64,000 nt of DNA from JACDBE01 sp051002015 (GTDB lineage Bacteria; Actinomycetota; Acidimicrobiia; Spongiisociales; UBA5794), in assembly GCA_051002015.1 (NCBI GenBank), contig JBPCMS010000078.1, positions 1-64,000 on the forward strand, in the 5' to 3' direction. Under the pieces are notes generated by a model. It made no database searches. It saw only the letters and a list, made by a program, of their open reading frames with translations, and was not told the origin of the DNA. The first letter of the stretch is position 1, and each line of letters opens with the position of its first letter. The translations under genes and the position numbers were made by a program. Positions 40,957 to 50,635 of the stretch are shown here, piece after piece.

Positions 40957-42591
40957 ATGGCTGCCAAGCAACTGCGATTCAACGAGGAGGCTCGACGGGG
41001 CCTCCAGGCCGGTGTCGACAAGCTCGCCGACACCATCAAGGTCACCCTCGGCCCCAAGGGCCGCAACGTCGTCCTCGAGAAGAAGTGGGGCGCCCCCACC
41101 ATCACCAACGACGGCTACACCATCGCCAAGGAGATCGAGCTCGACGACCCGTGGGAGAACATGGGCGCCAAGCTGGCCTACGAGGCGACCAACAAGACCA
41201 ACGACGTCGCCGGTGACGGCACCACCACCTCGGCGGTGCTCACCCAGGCCATGGTGCGTGACGGGCTCCGCCTCGTCGCCGCCGGCTCCAACCCGCTCGA
41301 GCTGAAGCGCGGCATCGAGGAGGCGGTTGCCAAGGTGGTCGAGGCCATCGGCGAGTTGGCCAGCCCGGTCGACTCCAACGCCCACGGCGAGATCGCCTAT
41401 GTCGCCGCCAACTCGGCGGCGGACTCCATCATCGGCAAGAGCATCGCCGACGCCATGCAGAAGGTGGGCAACGAGGGTGTGATCACCGTCGAGGACAGCC
41501 AGACCTTCGGGATCGAGCTGGAGTTCACCGAGGGCATGCAGTTCGACAAGGGCTACATCTCCCCGTACTTCATCACCGATCCCGATCGCCAGGAGGCCGT
41601 CCTGGTCGACCCCTACCTGCTGATCGTCAACTCCAAGATCTCGTCGGTGCAGGATCTGCTCCCCGTCCTCGAGAAGGTGCAGCAGACCGGCAAGCCGCTG
41701 ATGGTGATCGCCGAGGATGTCGACGGCGAGGCCCTGGCCACCCTGGTGGTCAACAAGATCCGGGGCACCTTCGCCTCGGTTGCGGCCAAGGCCCCGGGGT
41801 TCGGCGAGCGTCGCAAGGCCATGCTCCAGGACGTCGCCATCCTCACCGGTGCCACCGTGATCTCCGAGGAGGTCGGGCTCAAGCTCGACGGCGTGACCAT
41901 CGACCTGATGGGCTCGGCCCGTAAGGTCGTGGTCTCCAAGGACAACACGACCGTGGTGGAGGGCGCAGGCTCCAAGGCCGAGGTCGATGCCAGGATCGCC
42001 CAGATCCGTCGTGAGATCGAGAACTCGGATTCCGACTGGGACCGCGAGAAGCTGTCCGAGCGGCTGGCCAAGCTGGCCGGCGGTGTCGCCGTGCTCAAGG
42101 TCGGCGCCGCCACCGAGGTGGAGCTGAAGGAGAAGAAGCACCGCATCGAGGACGCCATCCAGGCGACCCGTGCCGCCGTCGAGGAGGGCATCGTCCCCGG
42201 TGGCGGTGTCGCTCTGCTCCGCGCCCGCGACGCCATCGACAAGCTCCGCGGCGGTTCCGACGACGTCAAGGCCGGGCGCGGCCTGGTCCGCAAGGCCCTC
42301 GAGGCCCCGTTGCGGCAGATCGCCCACAACGCAGGCTACGAGGCCGGTGTCGTTGTCGCCCGGGTCGCCGCCGAGGACAAGGCCATGGGGTTCAACGCCG
42401 CCACCGGCGAGTACGAGGACCTGGTGGCTTCCGGGATCATCGATCCCGCCAAGGTGACCCGTTCCACGCTGCAGAACGCGGCGTCGATCGCGGCCCTGCT
42501 CATCACCACCGAGGCACTCGTCGCCGAGCAGAAGGAAGACGCCCCTGCGGGTGGCCACGACCACGGCGGCGGTGGGATGGACATGATGTGA
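40957..42591 (+). CDS. groEL: Chaperonin GroEL
   Basis: The 544-residue 60-kDa chaperonin. Conserved features: TLGPKGRNVVLEKKWGAPTI, VAGDGTTTSAVLTQAMV (ATP site), KAPGFGERRKAML, and a C-terminal Gly/Met-rich tail with a few His residues (HDHGGGGMDMM), intermediate between the GGM-type and His-rich tails of the two actinobacterial GroEL types. GAGGAG precedes ATG 40957. A strong hairpin follows. Confidence 0.97.
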   Translation: MAAKQLRFNEEARRGLQAGVDKLADTIKVTLGPKGRNVVLEKKWGAPTITNDGYTIAKEIELDDPWENMGAKLAYEATNKTNDVAGDGTTTSAVLTQAMVRDGLRLVAAGSNPLELKRGIEEAVAKVVEAIGELASPVDSNAHGEIAYVAANSAADSIIGKSIADAMQKVGNEGVITVEDSQTFGIELEFTEGMQFDKGYISPYFITDPDRQEAVLVDPYLLIVNSKISSVQDLLPVLEKVQQTGKPLMVIAEDVDGEALATLVVNKIRGTFASVAAKAPGFGERRKAMLQDVAILTGATVISEEVGLKLDGVTIDLMGSARKVVVSKDNTTVVEGAGSKAEVDARIAQIRREIENSDSDWDREKLSERLAKLAGGVAVLKVGAATEVELKEKKHRIEDAIQATRAAVEEGIVPGGGVALLRARDAIDKLRGGSDDVKAGRGLVRKALEAPLRQIAHNAGYEAGVVVARVAAEDKAMGFNAATGEYEDLVASGIIDPAKVTRSTLQNAASIAALLITTEALVAEQKEDAPAGGHDHGGGGMDMM

Positions 42592-42638
42592 GGTCGCCCC
42601 GGCGGCGGGCAGAAGCCGGCCGACGATATCTCGTTGAC

Positions 42639-42670
42639 GATGAGGGGGCTCCCCGGAGAGCCCCCTCATC
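42639..42670. terminator. Bidirectional terminator between groEL and the GerMN-domain gene
   Basis: GATGAGGGGGCT and AGCCCCCTCATC form a perfect 12-bp stem with an 8-base loop. It sits between convergent genes. There is no real T-run on either side, as is common for GC-rich actinobacterial hairpin terminators. Confidence 0.75.
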
Positions 42671-42692
42671 GCGTCCCGGGTAGGAAGGGCGC

Positions 42693-43451
42693 TCAGCCTT
42701 CGGCGGCCCAGGCGGCGACCTGACGCTCCCACTCCCCGCGGGTGATCGTGACACAGTCGGTTCCCATCAGCGCCCAAAACGACTGGCAGCTTCCCCCCAA
42801 CCGGTACTCGACCGCGGTCACCGAGCCGAACTGGAACGCGGTGGCGTTGAGGCTGGCGACCAAGGCGTTGGCAACGGTCGGCTGGTCGAGGCCTTCGAGG
42901 GCTTCGAGCCCGACGAAGTCGATGAAGGCGGTGCCGTCCGAGTCGATGGTGGCACCGCCGAACACTCCGCTGGAGGCCTCGGAGAACACCGAGGTGAACC
43001 CGATCTCCCGCTCTCGCTGGTCTGGCCCCTTCACCATCTCGGTCAGGGTGGCATTCATCACCAGCTGTGTGGCGGGGACGGTGCGGAACACGTTCCCGGT
43101 GACGTCTGGTATCGGACCGGAGCCGCAGGTGTAGAACACCATGACCACCGTGCCCTGCGGGTTGCGGGGGCCGGGCTCCTGGCAGCCGCCCGGGATGACA
43201 CCGTCGACCGCCTCGGCCGGTGGGACCGCGGTGTCGGTAACCGGGGGAGCGACCGAGGTGTCGGACGGGGTGGTGGTTCCCGTCGGTCCGAGGGTCGTGG
43301 TGGTGGCGAACTCGTGGGCGCGGGCGGCGATCCGTTCCGGGTCCGGAGGGCGCAGGACCCGGAGGAAGCTGGTGAGGACCACGAGGGCGAGCACCATCGT
43401 CACCGCGGTGATCAGCAGGCCTTGGAGGATCTGGAGGGTTCGCGGGCTCAT
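42693..43451 (-). CDS. GerMN-domain membrane-anchored protein
   Basis: A 252-residue protein. An N-terminal membrane segment (LLITAVTMVLALVVLTSFL, about residues 11-30) is followed by a Thr/Pro/Ser-rich linker to about residue 85. The extracytoplasmic GerMN domain contains TVVMVFYTCGSG, VPATQLVMNATLTEMVKGP, then FVGLEALEGLDQPTVANALV. Two pairs of Cys could form disulfides. GerMN domains are found in spore and cell-envelope proteins; no specific role can be set. It converges with groEL. Confidence 0.82.
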   Translation of the reverse strand: MSPRTLQILQGLLITAVTMVLALVVLTSFLRVLRPPDPERIAARAHEFATTTTLGPTGTTTPSDTSVAPPVTDTAVPPAEAVDGVIPGGCQEPGPRNPQGTVVMVFYTCGSGPIPDVTGNVFRTVPATQLVMNATLTEMVKGPDQREREIGFTSVFSEASSGVFGGATIDSDGTAFIDFVGLEALEGLDQPTVANALVASLNATAFQFGSVTAVEYRLGGSCQSFWALMGTDCVTITRGEWERQVAAWAAEG

Positions 43452-43516
43452 GGGCGTTTCGGATGAGGAACGCTCCGGATCCCGTCAAGGGTTCCGGAGC
43501 CTGGCCGCCGGGAACG

Positions 43517-44122
43517 TTAGCGGCGACCGCGGCGACGCCACTCACCTTCGAGCATCCCCCACACCGTGTGGTCGAGCCAGGTGGATCCGACCTTCACCTC
43601 GTCGCGCAGGGTGCCCTCCAGCAGGAACCCGAGCTTCTCGGCCACCCGCTCGGAGGCGTGGTTGCCGACGGCGATGCGCAGGGCGATGCGGTGCAGATCG
43701 AGCTCGTCGAACCCGTAGCGCAGCACCCTGCCCGCCGCCTCGGTGCACACCCCGCGTCCGGTCAGATCGCTGCGCACCCAGTACCCGATCTCGCCCACCA
43801 TGTTGGCCCGGGAGGTGTACCAGATCGAGATGCCACCAAGATGCCGACCCGGGTCGGCCGGACCCATCCCGTCGTCCGAGCCGGGGCGGTCCAGCTGCCT
43901 GATGGTGAAGTCGTATGCCCTGCCTTCCTGCCACGCAGTCTGGGACTCGCGCACGAAGTGGACGGCCGACCCACGGTTGTAACCGGTGGCCCAGGGGAGC
44001 CAGGGGACCAGATCGGGCAACGAGGCGAGGACCGCGTCGTGGATCGACATCACATCGCGGCGCCGGTAGGGGCGGAGCAGGAGGCGGGCGGTCTCCAGCA
44101 CGAGACTCGACGGTACTGCCAT
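43517..44122 (-). CDS. GNAT N-acetyltransferase, RimJ/RimL type
   Basis: A 201-residue acetyltransferase. LETARLLLRPYRRRDVMSIH at the N-terminus and IGYWVRSDLTGRGVCTEAAG (acetyl-CoA motif) with FDELDLHRIALRIAVGNHAS are characteristic of the RimJ/RimL group. The exact substrate is unknown; many members acetylate protein N-termini. Its ATG at 44122 is complementary to an ATG of the divergent NUDIX gene, so the two may share a very small promoter region. Confidence 0.88.
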   Translation of the reverse strand: MAVPSSLVLETARLLLRPYRRRDVMSIHDAVLASLPDLVPWLPWATGYNRGSAVHFVRESQTAWQEGRAYDFTIRQLDRPGSDDGMGPADPGRHLGGISIWYTSRANMVGEIGYWVRSDLTGRGVCTEAAGRVLRYGFDELDLHRIALRIAVGNHASERVAEKLGFLLEGTLRDEVKVGSTWLDHTVWGMLEGEWRRRGRR

Positions 44123-44168
44123 GGCTGAGCAGATTATCGGCGCCACCGCTCCCGTATCCTCGGTTTCG

Positions 44169-44723
44169 ATGCTCGATGTCTGGACCCGCCTGTCGGCGCT
44201 GCCACCGGTCTCCGATACCGACAGCGCCGTGTCGGCGGTGTTGGTGCCGCTCTACGCCGACGGGCACGGCGACACCAGGGTGATCCTCACCAAGCGGCCC
44301 GATGCCATGCGGACCCATCCCGGCGACGTCGTCTTCCCCGGGGGCCGGATCGAATCGGGGGAGAGCCCGGTTGAGACGGCGGCGCGGGAGGCGTGGGAGG
44401 AGATAGCCCTACCCGCCGAAACGGTCCGGGTCCTCGGCGGGCTGTCGCCCGTCACCACCAGGGACCTCACCAACTGGATCGTCCCCGTGGTGGCGAGGAT
44501 CGATTGGCCCGTCGTGCTCCGCCCCGACCCGGCCGAGGTCGAGGCCATTCTCAAGCCGACCCTGACCGATCTGCTCGACGAGAGCCGGTGGCACACCTCG
44601 GACTGGATGGGTGCCCAACTCTGGTTCTACCAGTTCGCCGAGGGCACCCTGTGGGGAGCGACCGCCTTCATCGTCCGCCAGCTCCTCGGTTTCCTGCGGC
44701 ATGGCGAGGGGCGGGGAGCCTGA
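44169..44723 (+). CDS. NUDIX hydrolase, CoA pyrophosphatase-like
   Basis: A 184-residue NUDIX protein from ATG 44169 (200 residues if the ATG at 44121 is used, which would overlap the start codon of the divergent GNAT gene). The Nudix box GGRIESGESPVETAAREAWEE is nearly canonical, and VILTKRPDAMRTHPGDVVFP just before it is the NuCoA motif of CoA diphosphatases (YeaB/NudL). It probably cleaves CoA or similar diphosphates. It converges with the decarboxylase gene five bases away. Confidence 0.85.
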   Translation: MLDVWTRLSALPPVSDTDSAVSAVLVPLYADGHGDTRVILTKRPDAMRTHPGDVVFPGGRIESGESPVETAAREAWEEIALPAETVRVLGGLSPVTTRDLTNWIVPVVARIDWPVVLRPDPAEVEAILKPTLTDLLDESRWHTSDWMGAQLWFYQFAEGTLWGATAFIVRQLLGFLRHGEGRGA

Positions 44724-44728
44724 GCCCC

Positions 44729-46129
<1,401 letters not shown>

Positions 46130-46162
46130 GCCGATCACCCTAGAGCCCGACCACCCATCCCG

Positions 46163-46212
46163 TTTCTTAGGACGAAAACGCATCGGTCGCGACGCGTTTG
46201 GGTCCTAAGAAA
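46163..46212. repeat. Inverted repeat, hairpin family copy 2
   Basis: Left arm 46163-46181 and right arm 46194-46212 share 17 of 19 positions as complements and match the hairpin at 36033-36082 in both arms and 12-base loop length. Here the element lies between two divergent genes, so it is not acting as a simple terminator. Confidence 0.85.
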
Positions 46213-46295
46213 ATCGTTGGTGTGGGGTCGGGCCGGGTACCGGGTGGGGAGCGTCGAGCCGGTAACGTCGCCGGCGAGCTGCGAGCGGAGGTGTC

Positions 46296-47090
46296 GTGGA
46301 GGATCTGAAGGGCCGGGTGGCGGTGGTCACCGGGGGAGCGAGCGGGATCGGGCGCGCCCTGGTCGAGCGGTTCGCCGCCGAGGGGATGAGGGTGGTCGCC
46401 GCAGACATCGACGGCGACGCCATTGCCGCCGTGGCGGTCGCCACCGGGGCCACCGGGCGCCGGTTGGATGTGTCCGACGGTCCGGCGACGGCCACGCTGG
46501 TGGCCGAGGTCGAGGACACCCTCGGTCCCGTCGATCTGTTCTGTATGAACGCCGGCATCGCCACCGCCGGCGGGGTCGAGCTGTCCGACACCGACTGGCA
46601 ACGGACCTGGGACGTCAACGTGATGGCACACGTCTACGCCGCCCGCGCCGTGCTCCCCTCGATGCTGGCCAGGGGCGAGGGCCATCTGCTCCACACCGCG
46701 TCCGCCGCCGGGCTGCTCACCAACATCGGGGCGGCCGCCTATGCGGTGACCAAGCACGCCGTCGTCGCCCTGGCCGAGTGGCTCTCGGTGACCTACGGCG
46801 ACCAGGGCATCAAGGTCTCGTGCCTGTGTCCCCAGTTCGTGTCGACCCCGATGCTCGGCGCCTTCGATGCCGGCGGCGACATGCGGCGGTGGGTCGACGG
46901 GCTGGCGGTGACCACGGAACAGGTGGCGGACGCCGTCGTCGACGGGCTGCTCGCCGGCCGCTTCCTCATCCTGCCCCACCCCGAGGTCGGCGACTACTAC
47001 GCCGCCAAGGCGGCAGACCCCGAACGCTGGCTGGGCGGGATGCGCAAGCTCCAGGCCAGGCTCAACTATCAGCCGCCACCCCTGGGGTGA
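46296..47090 (+). CDS. Short-chain dehydrogenase/reductase
   Basis: A 264-residue classical SDR. VAVVTGGASGIGRALVERF is the NAD(P)-binding TGxxxGIG motif and CMNAGIA the NAG strand. The catalytic YAVTKHAVVALAEW contains YxxxK, and the Ser is in HTASAAGLL. The D in VVAADIDGD suggests NAD(H) preference. GTG 46296 is the start. The substrate is unknown. The gene is divergent from the decarboxylase. Confidence 0.9.
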   Translation: MEDLKGRVAVVTGGASGIGRALVERFAAEGMRVVAADIDGDAIAAVAVATGATGRRLDVSDGPATATLVAEVEDTLGPVDLFCMNAGIATAGGVELSDTDWQRTWDVNVMAHVYAARAVLPSMLARGEGHLLHTASAAGLLTNIGAAAYAVTKHAVVALAEWLSVTYGDQGIKVSCLCPQFVSTPMLGAFDAGGDMRRWVDGLAVTTEQVADAVVDGLLAGRFLILPHPEVGDYYAAKAADPERWLGGMRKLQARLNYQPPPLG

Positions 47091-47121
47091 TGTCCCTCCA
47101 TTCGGATCGTCGGTTGACCGC

Positions 47122-47607
47122 TCAGGTGACCCCCCGTTGGGTGGCCGCCAGCAGGTAGCCGGTGGCCCGTTCGGTCAGCTCGTACCGTCCCGCCAGCCGC
47201 TCGAACTCGGGACCGTGGTGGGGGACCACGAGGTGGGCGAGCTCGTGGACCAGCACCGAGTCGAGCACCCATGGGGGCATGCCGGCCAAGCGGTCGGAGA
47301 TGTGGATGCCGTCGGTGGAGGGTGAGCACGAACCCCAGCGTCTCAGCTGGCGAGTCGACCACTCGATGCTGGCTGGCTTCGGCAGGTCGTAGCGCCGGGC
47401 CAGGTGGGCGGCTCTCACCGCCAGGTCGATGCGGCCCGCCGATGCCTTGGCGGTGACCTTGGCCACGATGGCGTCGACCTTCCGTTGCTCCTCGTGGCGG
47501 GGGAGCCCGGCGGGGACCGACACCCGGACCGTGCCATCGACGATCTGGGCCTGGATGGTCCGGGTGCGGCGGTTGCTGCGGATGATCTGTACGGGCAGCG
47601 TGTTCAT
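47122..47607 (-). CDS. YgjP-like (DUF45) zinc metallopeptidase-domain protein
   Basis: A 161-residue protein with VLVHELAHLVVPHHGPEFER, the HExxH plus downstream His of the YgjP/WLM-like metallopeptidases, and RRWGSCSPSTDGIHIS, a conserved family block. The N-terminal RSNRRTRTIQAQI is typical of DUF45. ATG 47607 is chosen; an upstream ATG (47646) is less likely. Probably cytosolic; target unknown. Confidence 0.85.
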   Translation of the reverse strand: MNTLPVQIIRSNRRTRTIQAQIVDGTVRVSVPAGLPRHEEQRKVDAIVAKVTAKASAGRIDLAVRAAHLARRYDLPKPASIEWSTRQLRRWGSCSPSTDGIHISDRLAGMPPWVLDSVLVHELAHLVVPHHGPEFERLAGRYELTERATGYLLAATQRGVT

Positions 47608-47674
47608 GGCCACATCGTACGAGGGGGGTGCGACAAGAACCGGCACCTCCGGAGTCGAGGTGGGAAAAACGGGG

Positions 47675-48778
47675 CTAGCCAGACCGGAGCGCCCGCTCCA
47701 CCTCGAAGCGCACCTGGAAGTCCGGGTCGTCTCGATGGGCAGCGATGGCGTCCCGGCTCGGATCCACCCCCAACTCGCTCAGGGCGCGCACCGCCTTCCA
47801 TCGCACCCAGGCATCGTTGGCGGCCAGGGCTCGCTCGAACAGGGGACGCAGACCCTCATCGCCGGTGCCGGCGGCGGCGTCGATGGCGGTGCGCCGCACC
47901 ACCGCCGAGCGATCCCGCCATCCCGCCTCCACCGCCTCCCTCCGCATCGCAGGGTCGCCGGACTCGGCCAGCACCGCGACCGCCACCCGCCGCACCGCGT
48001 TGGCCCGATCGGCGAGGGCGGTGACCAGCCGCTCCCGGTGATCGGGTCGGTCCGGATCGAGCAAGTGAAGCTCGGCCGGTGAGGCGGTGTGCGATCGCCC
48101 GCCCTCGCCGAGCATCTCGTCGCGGGTCATCGCCGGGGTCTGCGCCCGGTCCGAGGCGGGGAACAGGGCGGTGAGCCGGGCCAGGATGGCGTCGAGCCTG
48201 TCCTCCCACGACAACCCGGCTGCAAGACCCACCGTGACGAAGTCGCCGGCGACCATCACGTCGGAGACGTCCGGGTCGTCGAACAACGCCGCCACCCTGG
48301 GATCGTCTGGCGGCTCGGGATCGGTCCTGCGGTACCACACCCCAGGGGCGGGCTCGCCCCCGGTGACAAACCGGACCTTGCGCGGGTGCGGTGTCGGCTC
48401 GGGGACGACGGGGCCCTCGAACACCCGGTCGAACACGGACGGGGCCGCCTTCGCTCCACCCCCGGTGACCGACAGCAGGTAGCGGCCGGCGGCGATCCCG
48501 TGGGTCATCCGGAGCCCGCCGCCACCGAGGTCGTGCTCCCACCATCCCTCGGTCATGTGCGGCCGGACCAGCCGATCGAGCTCGGCGGCGTGTTCCTCCG
48601 TCCAGATCTGGGTTGAGAAGAACCGCTTGAGCAGGGTCTTGAAGGCACCGAGATCCTCGAAGGGGACATGGACGGCGACCTCGCCGGTGAGGTGCCCCGA
48701 CGCCTCCGCCACCAGCCCGGAGGCGGCGACGGCGGCGCGGGATGCATCCAGATCCGGGGGAGGGGCCGCAACCGTCAT
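47675..48778 (-). CDS. Nfu N-terminal-domain and HEAT-repeat protein
   Basis: A 367-residue protein in three parts. The N-terminal 120 residues are unrecognised (contains HMTEGWWEHDLGGGGLRMTH). The middle is an Nfu/NifU N-domain-like stretch (PEPTPHPRKVRFVTGGEPAP, LFDDPDVSDVMVAGDFVTVG, about 125-215). The C-terminal HEAT-like repeats (NAVRRVAVAVLAESGDPAMR, then WVRWKAVRALSELG) run to the end. Nfu_N plus HEAT recalls the CvfC virulence-factor group. The ATG overlaps the cimA stop, so it may be co-expressed. Confidence 0.7.
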   Translation of the reverse strand: MTVAAPPPDLDASRAAVAASGLVAEASGHLTGEVAVHVPFEDLGAFKTLLKRFFSTQIWTEEHAAELDRLVRPHMTEGWWEHDLGGGGLRMTHGIAAGRYLLSVTGGGAKAAPSVFDRVFEGPVVPEPTPHPRKVRFVTGGEPAPGVWYRRTDPEPPDDPRVAALFDDPDVSDVMVAGDFVTVGLAAGLSWEDRLDAILARLTALFPASDRAQTPAMTRDEMLGEGGRSHTASPAELHLLDPDRPDHRERLVTALADRANAVRRVAVAVLAESGDPAMRREAVEAGWRDRSAVVRRTAIDAAAGTGDEGLRPLFERALAANDAWVRWKAVRALSELGVDPSRDAIAAHRDDPDFQVRFEVERALRSG

Positions 48779-50377
48779 ACCAATGGTGCCGACCCTATCC
48801 CCTCGGTGAGGCGGATCAGCCCGACCAGCAGCCCGTCGACCAGGGCGATCCAGGAGGCGTCGATGATGTTCTCGTGGACACCGACGCTGCCCCAGCATTC
48901 CTCGCCGTCGCTGTGCTCCACCAGGACCCGCACCCGCGCCGACGAGCCGTCCCGGGAGTCGAGGTCGCGCACCCGGTAGTCGGTGAGCCGAACCCGGTCG
49001 ATCTCGGGGTAGCGGGTGCGCAGCCCGGCCCGCAGTGCCCGGTCCAGCGCCGACACCGGCCCGTCGCCCTCCCGGGTGGTGACGTGCCGCTCGTCGCCCA
49101 CCATCAGCTTGACGGTCGCCTCCGCCTGGACCTCGTCCTGGCGGTGCTCGATGAACACCCGGTACGACTCGAGGGTGAAGAAGTCCTGCTTCCATCCCTG
49201 GGCCTGGCGGAGCAGCAGCTCGAAGGATCCGTCTGCGGCCTCGAACTGGTAGCCGAGATGCTCGAGCTGCTTGATCCGGTCGACCACCGCCTGGGCGTCC
49301 CGTTCGGTGAGGTCGAGACCCTGGCTGCGCGCCTTGGCCAGTACGGTGGACCGTCCCGCCAGCTCGGACACCACGACCCTGGTGGCGTTGCCCACCGCGC
49401 CGGGGGAGAGATGCTCGTAGGCGTCCGCCCGTTTCGCCAGCGCAGACGCGTGCAGCCCCGCCTTGTGGGTGAAGGCCGACCCACCAACATAGGGGCGGTG
49501 GGGATCAAGCGTCAGGTTCACCAGATCGGCGACGTGATGCGACACCCTGGTCAGCTTGGCCATGCGGTCGTCCGGGATCGTCCGGTAGCCCATCTTCAGG
49601 GTCAGGTTCGGGATCACCGAGCACAGGTCGGCGTTGCCGGTCCGCTCGCCGTAGCCGTTGAGGCACCCCTGCACCTGGTGCACGCCAACCAGGACCGCGG
49701 TGATCGAGTTGGCCACCGCCATGGCCGAGTCGTTGTGGAAGTGGCAGCCGAAGGTCGCCTCGGGGAGCCGGGCGAGCACCTCGGAAACGATGCGTCCGAC
49801 CGCATGGGGGAGGAACCCGCCGTTGGTGTCGCACAGCACCAGCCGCTCGGCCCCTGCGTTGTGGGCGGCCTCGAGCACCGACACCGCGAAGCCGGGGTTG
49901 GCCCGGTACCCGTCAAAGAAGTGCTCGGCGTCGAAGAACACCCGGCGCCCCTGGGAGCGGAGATGGGCGATGGAGCCGGCCACCATCGCCCTCGCCTCGA
50001 CGGGTGTGGTGCGAAAGCGCATGCTCGACATGGGAGTCCCACGATTTGCCAACCAGGCAGATCACCTCGGTCTCGGCGGCCAGCAGGGCGGCGAGCTGCT
50101 TGTCGTGCTCGGGGCGGATCCCGGACTTTCGGGTCGACCCGAAGGCGACCATGGTGGCGGTGCCCAGGTCGAGCTCGGTCCTGGCCCTGGTGAAGAACTC
50201 GTCGTCCTTGGGGTTGGCGCCGGGCCAGCCCCCCTCGATGTAGGCGACGCCGAGCTCGTCGAGCAGACGTGCCACCCGAAGCTTGTCTCCCGCCGTCAGC
50301 GAGATCCCCTCCTGCTGGGTGCCGTCACGGAGCGTGGTGTCATAGATCTCGACGTACGGTCGTTCCTGGTTGCTCAT
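48775..50377 (-). CDS. cimA: Citramalate synthase, disrupted by a one-base frameshift
   Basis: Condenses pyruvate and acetyl-CoA to citramalate, the threonine-independent route to isoleucine. ATG 50377 (after GAGGAA) reads NQERPYVEIYDTTLRDGTQQ, the HMGL-like active-site start, to GKSWDSHVEHAL. The frame must then shift for RTTPVEARAMVAGSIAHLRS, then FFDAEHFFDGY, the metal-binding HFHND, GCLNGYGERTGN and the C-terminal LeuA_dimer regulatory domain, ending at 48775. The shift maps to a run of three A on the plus strand at 50014-50016; one base fewer restores ALRTTP. All else looks intact and under selection. Sequencing error, recent mutation or programmed slippage are possible. Confidence 0.88.
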
Positions 50378-50409
50378 GGTTCCTCTGGGGGTGATGGGTC
50401 GGGCCCGGT

Positions 50410-50441
50410 AAACGGAAGACCCCCCGCACGAGCGGAGGGTC
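50410..50441 (-). terminator. Attenuator terminator hairpin upstream of cimA
   Basis: On the minus strand GACCCUCCGC pairs with GCGGGGGGUC around a UCGU loop (10 pairs, one U-G), followed by UUCCGUUU. It lies 33 bases before the cimA ATG and after the leader-peptide hairpin, the position of a transcription attenuator. Confidence 0.7.
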
Positions 50442-50447
50442 GAGGGC

Positions 50448-50478
50448 GGCGCACACACCGATCGGTGGCGTGTGCGCC
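50448..50478 (-). promoter_or_regulatory. Leader stem-loop of the cimA attenuator
   Basis: GGCGCACAC and GTGTGCGCC form a 9-bp stem enclosing ACCGATCGGT. The stem begins at the stop codon of the leader peptide. A ribosome stalled at the Ile codons or released at the stop would alter its pairing and so the choice of downstream terminator. Confidence 0.6.
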
Positions 50479-50501
50479 TACGGAATGATGATGTCGAGCA
50501 T
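50478..50501 (-). CDS. Isoleucine-rich leader peptide of cimA
   Basis: A 7-residue reading frame, MLDIIIP, with three consecutive Ile codons (ATC ATC ATT) just before a stop at the base of a stem-loop. It is 100 bases upstream of cimA, whose product starts isoleucine synthesis, so it fits ribosome-mediated attenuation by charged tRNA-Ile. No strong ribosome site is visible. The promoter at 50561-50589 would transcribe it. Confidence 0.65.
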   Translation of the reverse strand: MLDIIIP

Positions 50502-50560
50502 GCCGAACCGGTCCGGTGCACGGGGATCCCCACGGAGCGGTTCGTCGTCGCCACCGCGCC

Positions 50561-50589
50561 AGTAAACCCGCCACCCGGTTGTCCGTCAA
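50561..50589 (-). promoter_or_regulatory. Putative cimA promoter
   Basis: On the minus strand TTGACG (50589-50584) and TTTACT (50566-50561) are separated by 17 bases, close to the sigma-70 consensus. The transcript would start near 50554, giving a leader of about 175 bases that carries the Ile leader peptide and attenuator. Confidence 0.6.
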
Positions 50590-50635
50590 GGGACCCTATG
50601 CCTGCCCGGCGTCACCGGCGCTCCGGTGCCCGGCG

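Noticed and set aside
46130..46183. Upstream ATG extension of the PLP decarboxylase
   Set aside because: That ATG lies inside the hairpin repeat; homology starts at VTEPGYHMSPEDF.
50377..50554. In-frame N-terminal extension of cimA from GTG 50554
   Set aside because: The added residues are unlike citramalate synthase and the stretch is better explained as leader with an attenuator; ATG 50377 has GAGGAA upstream.
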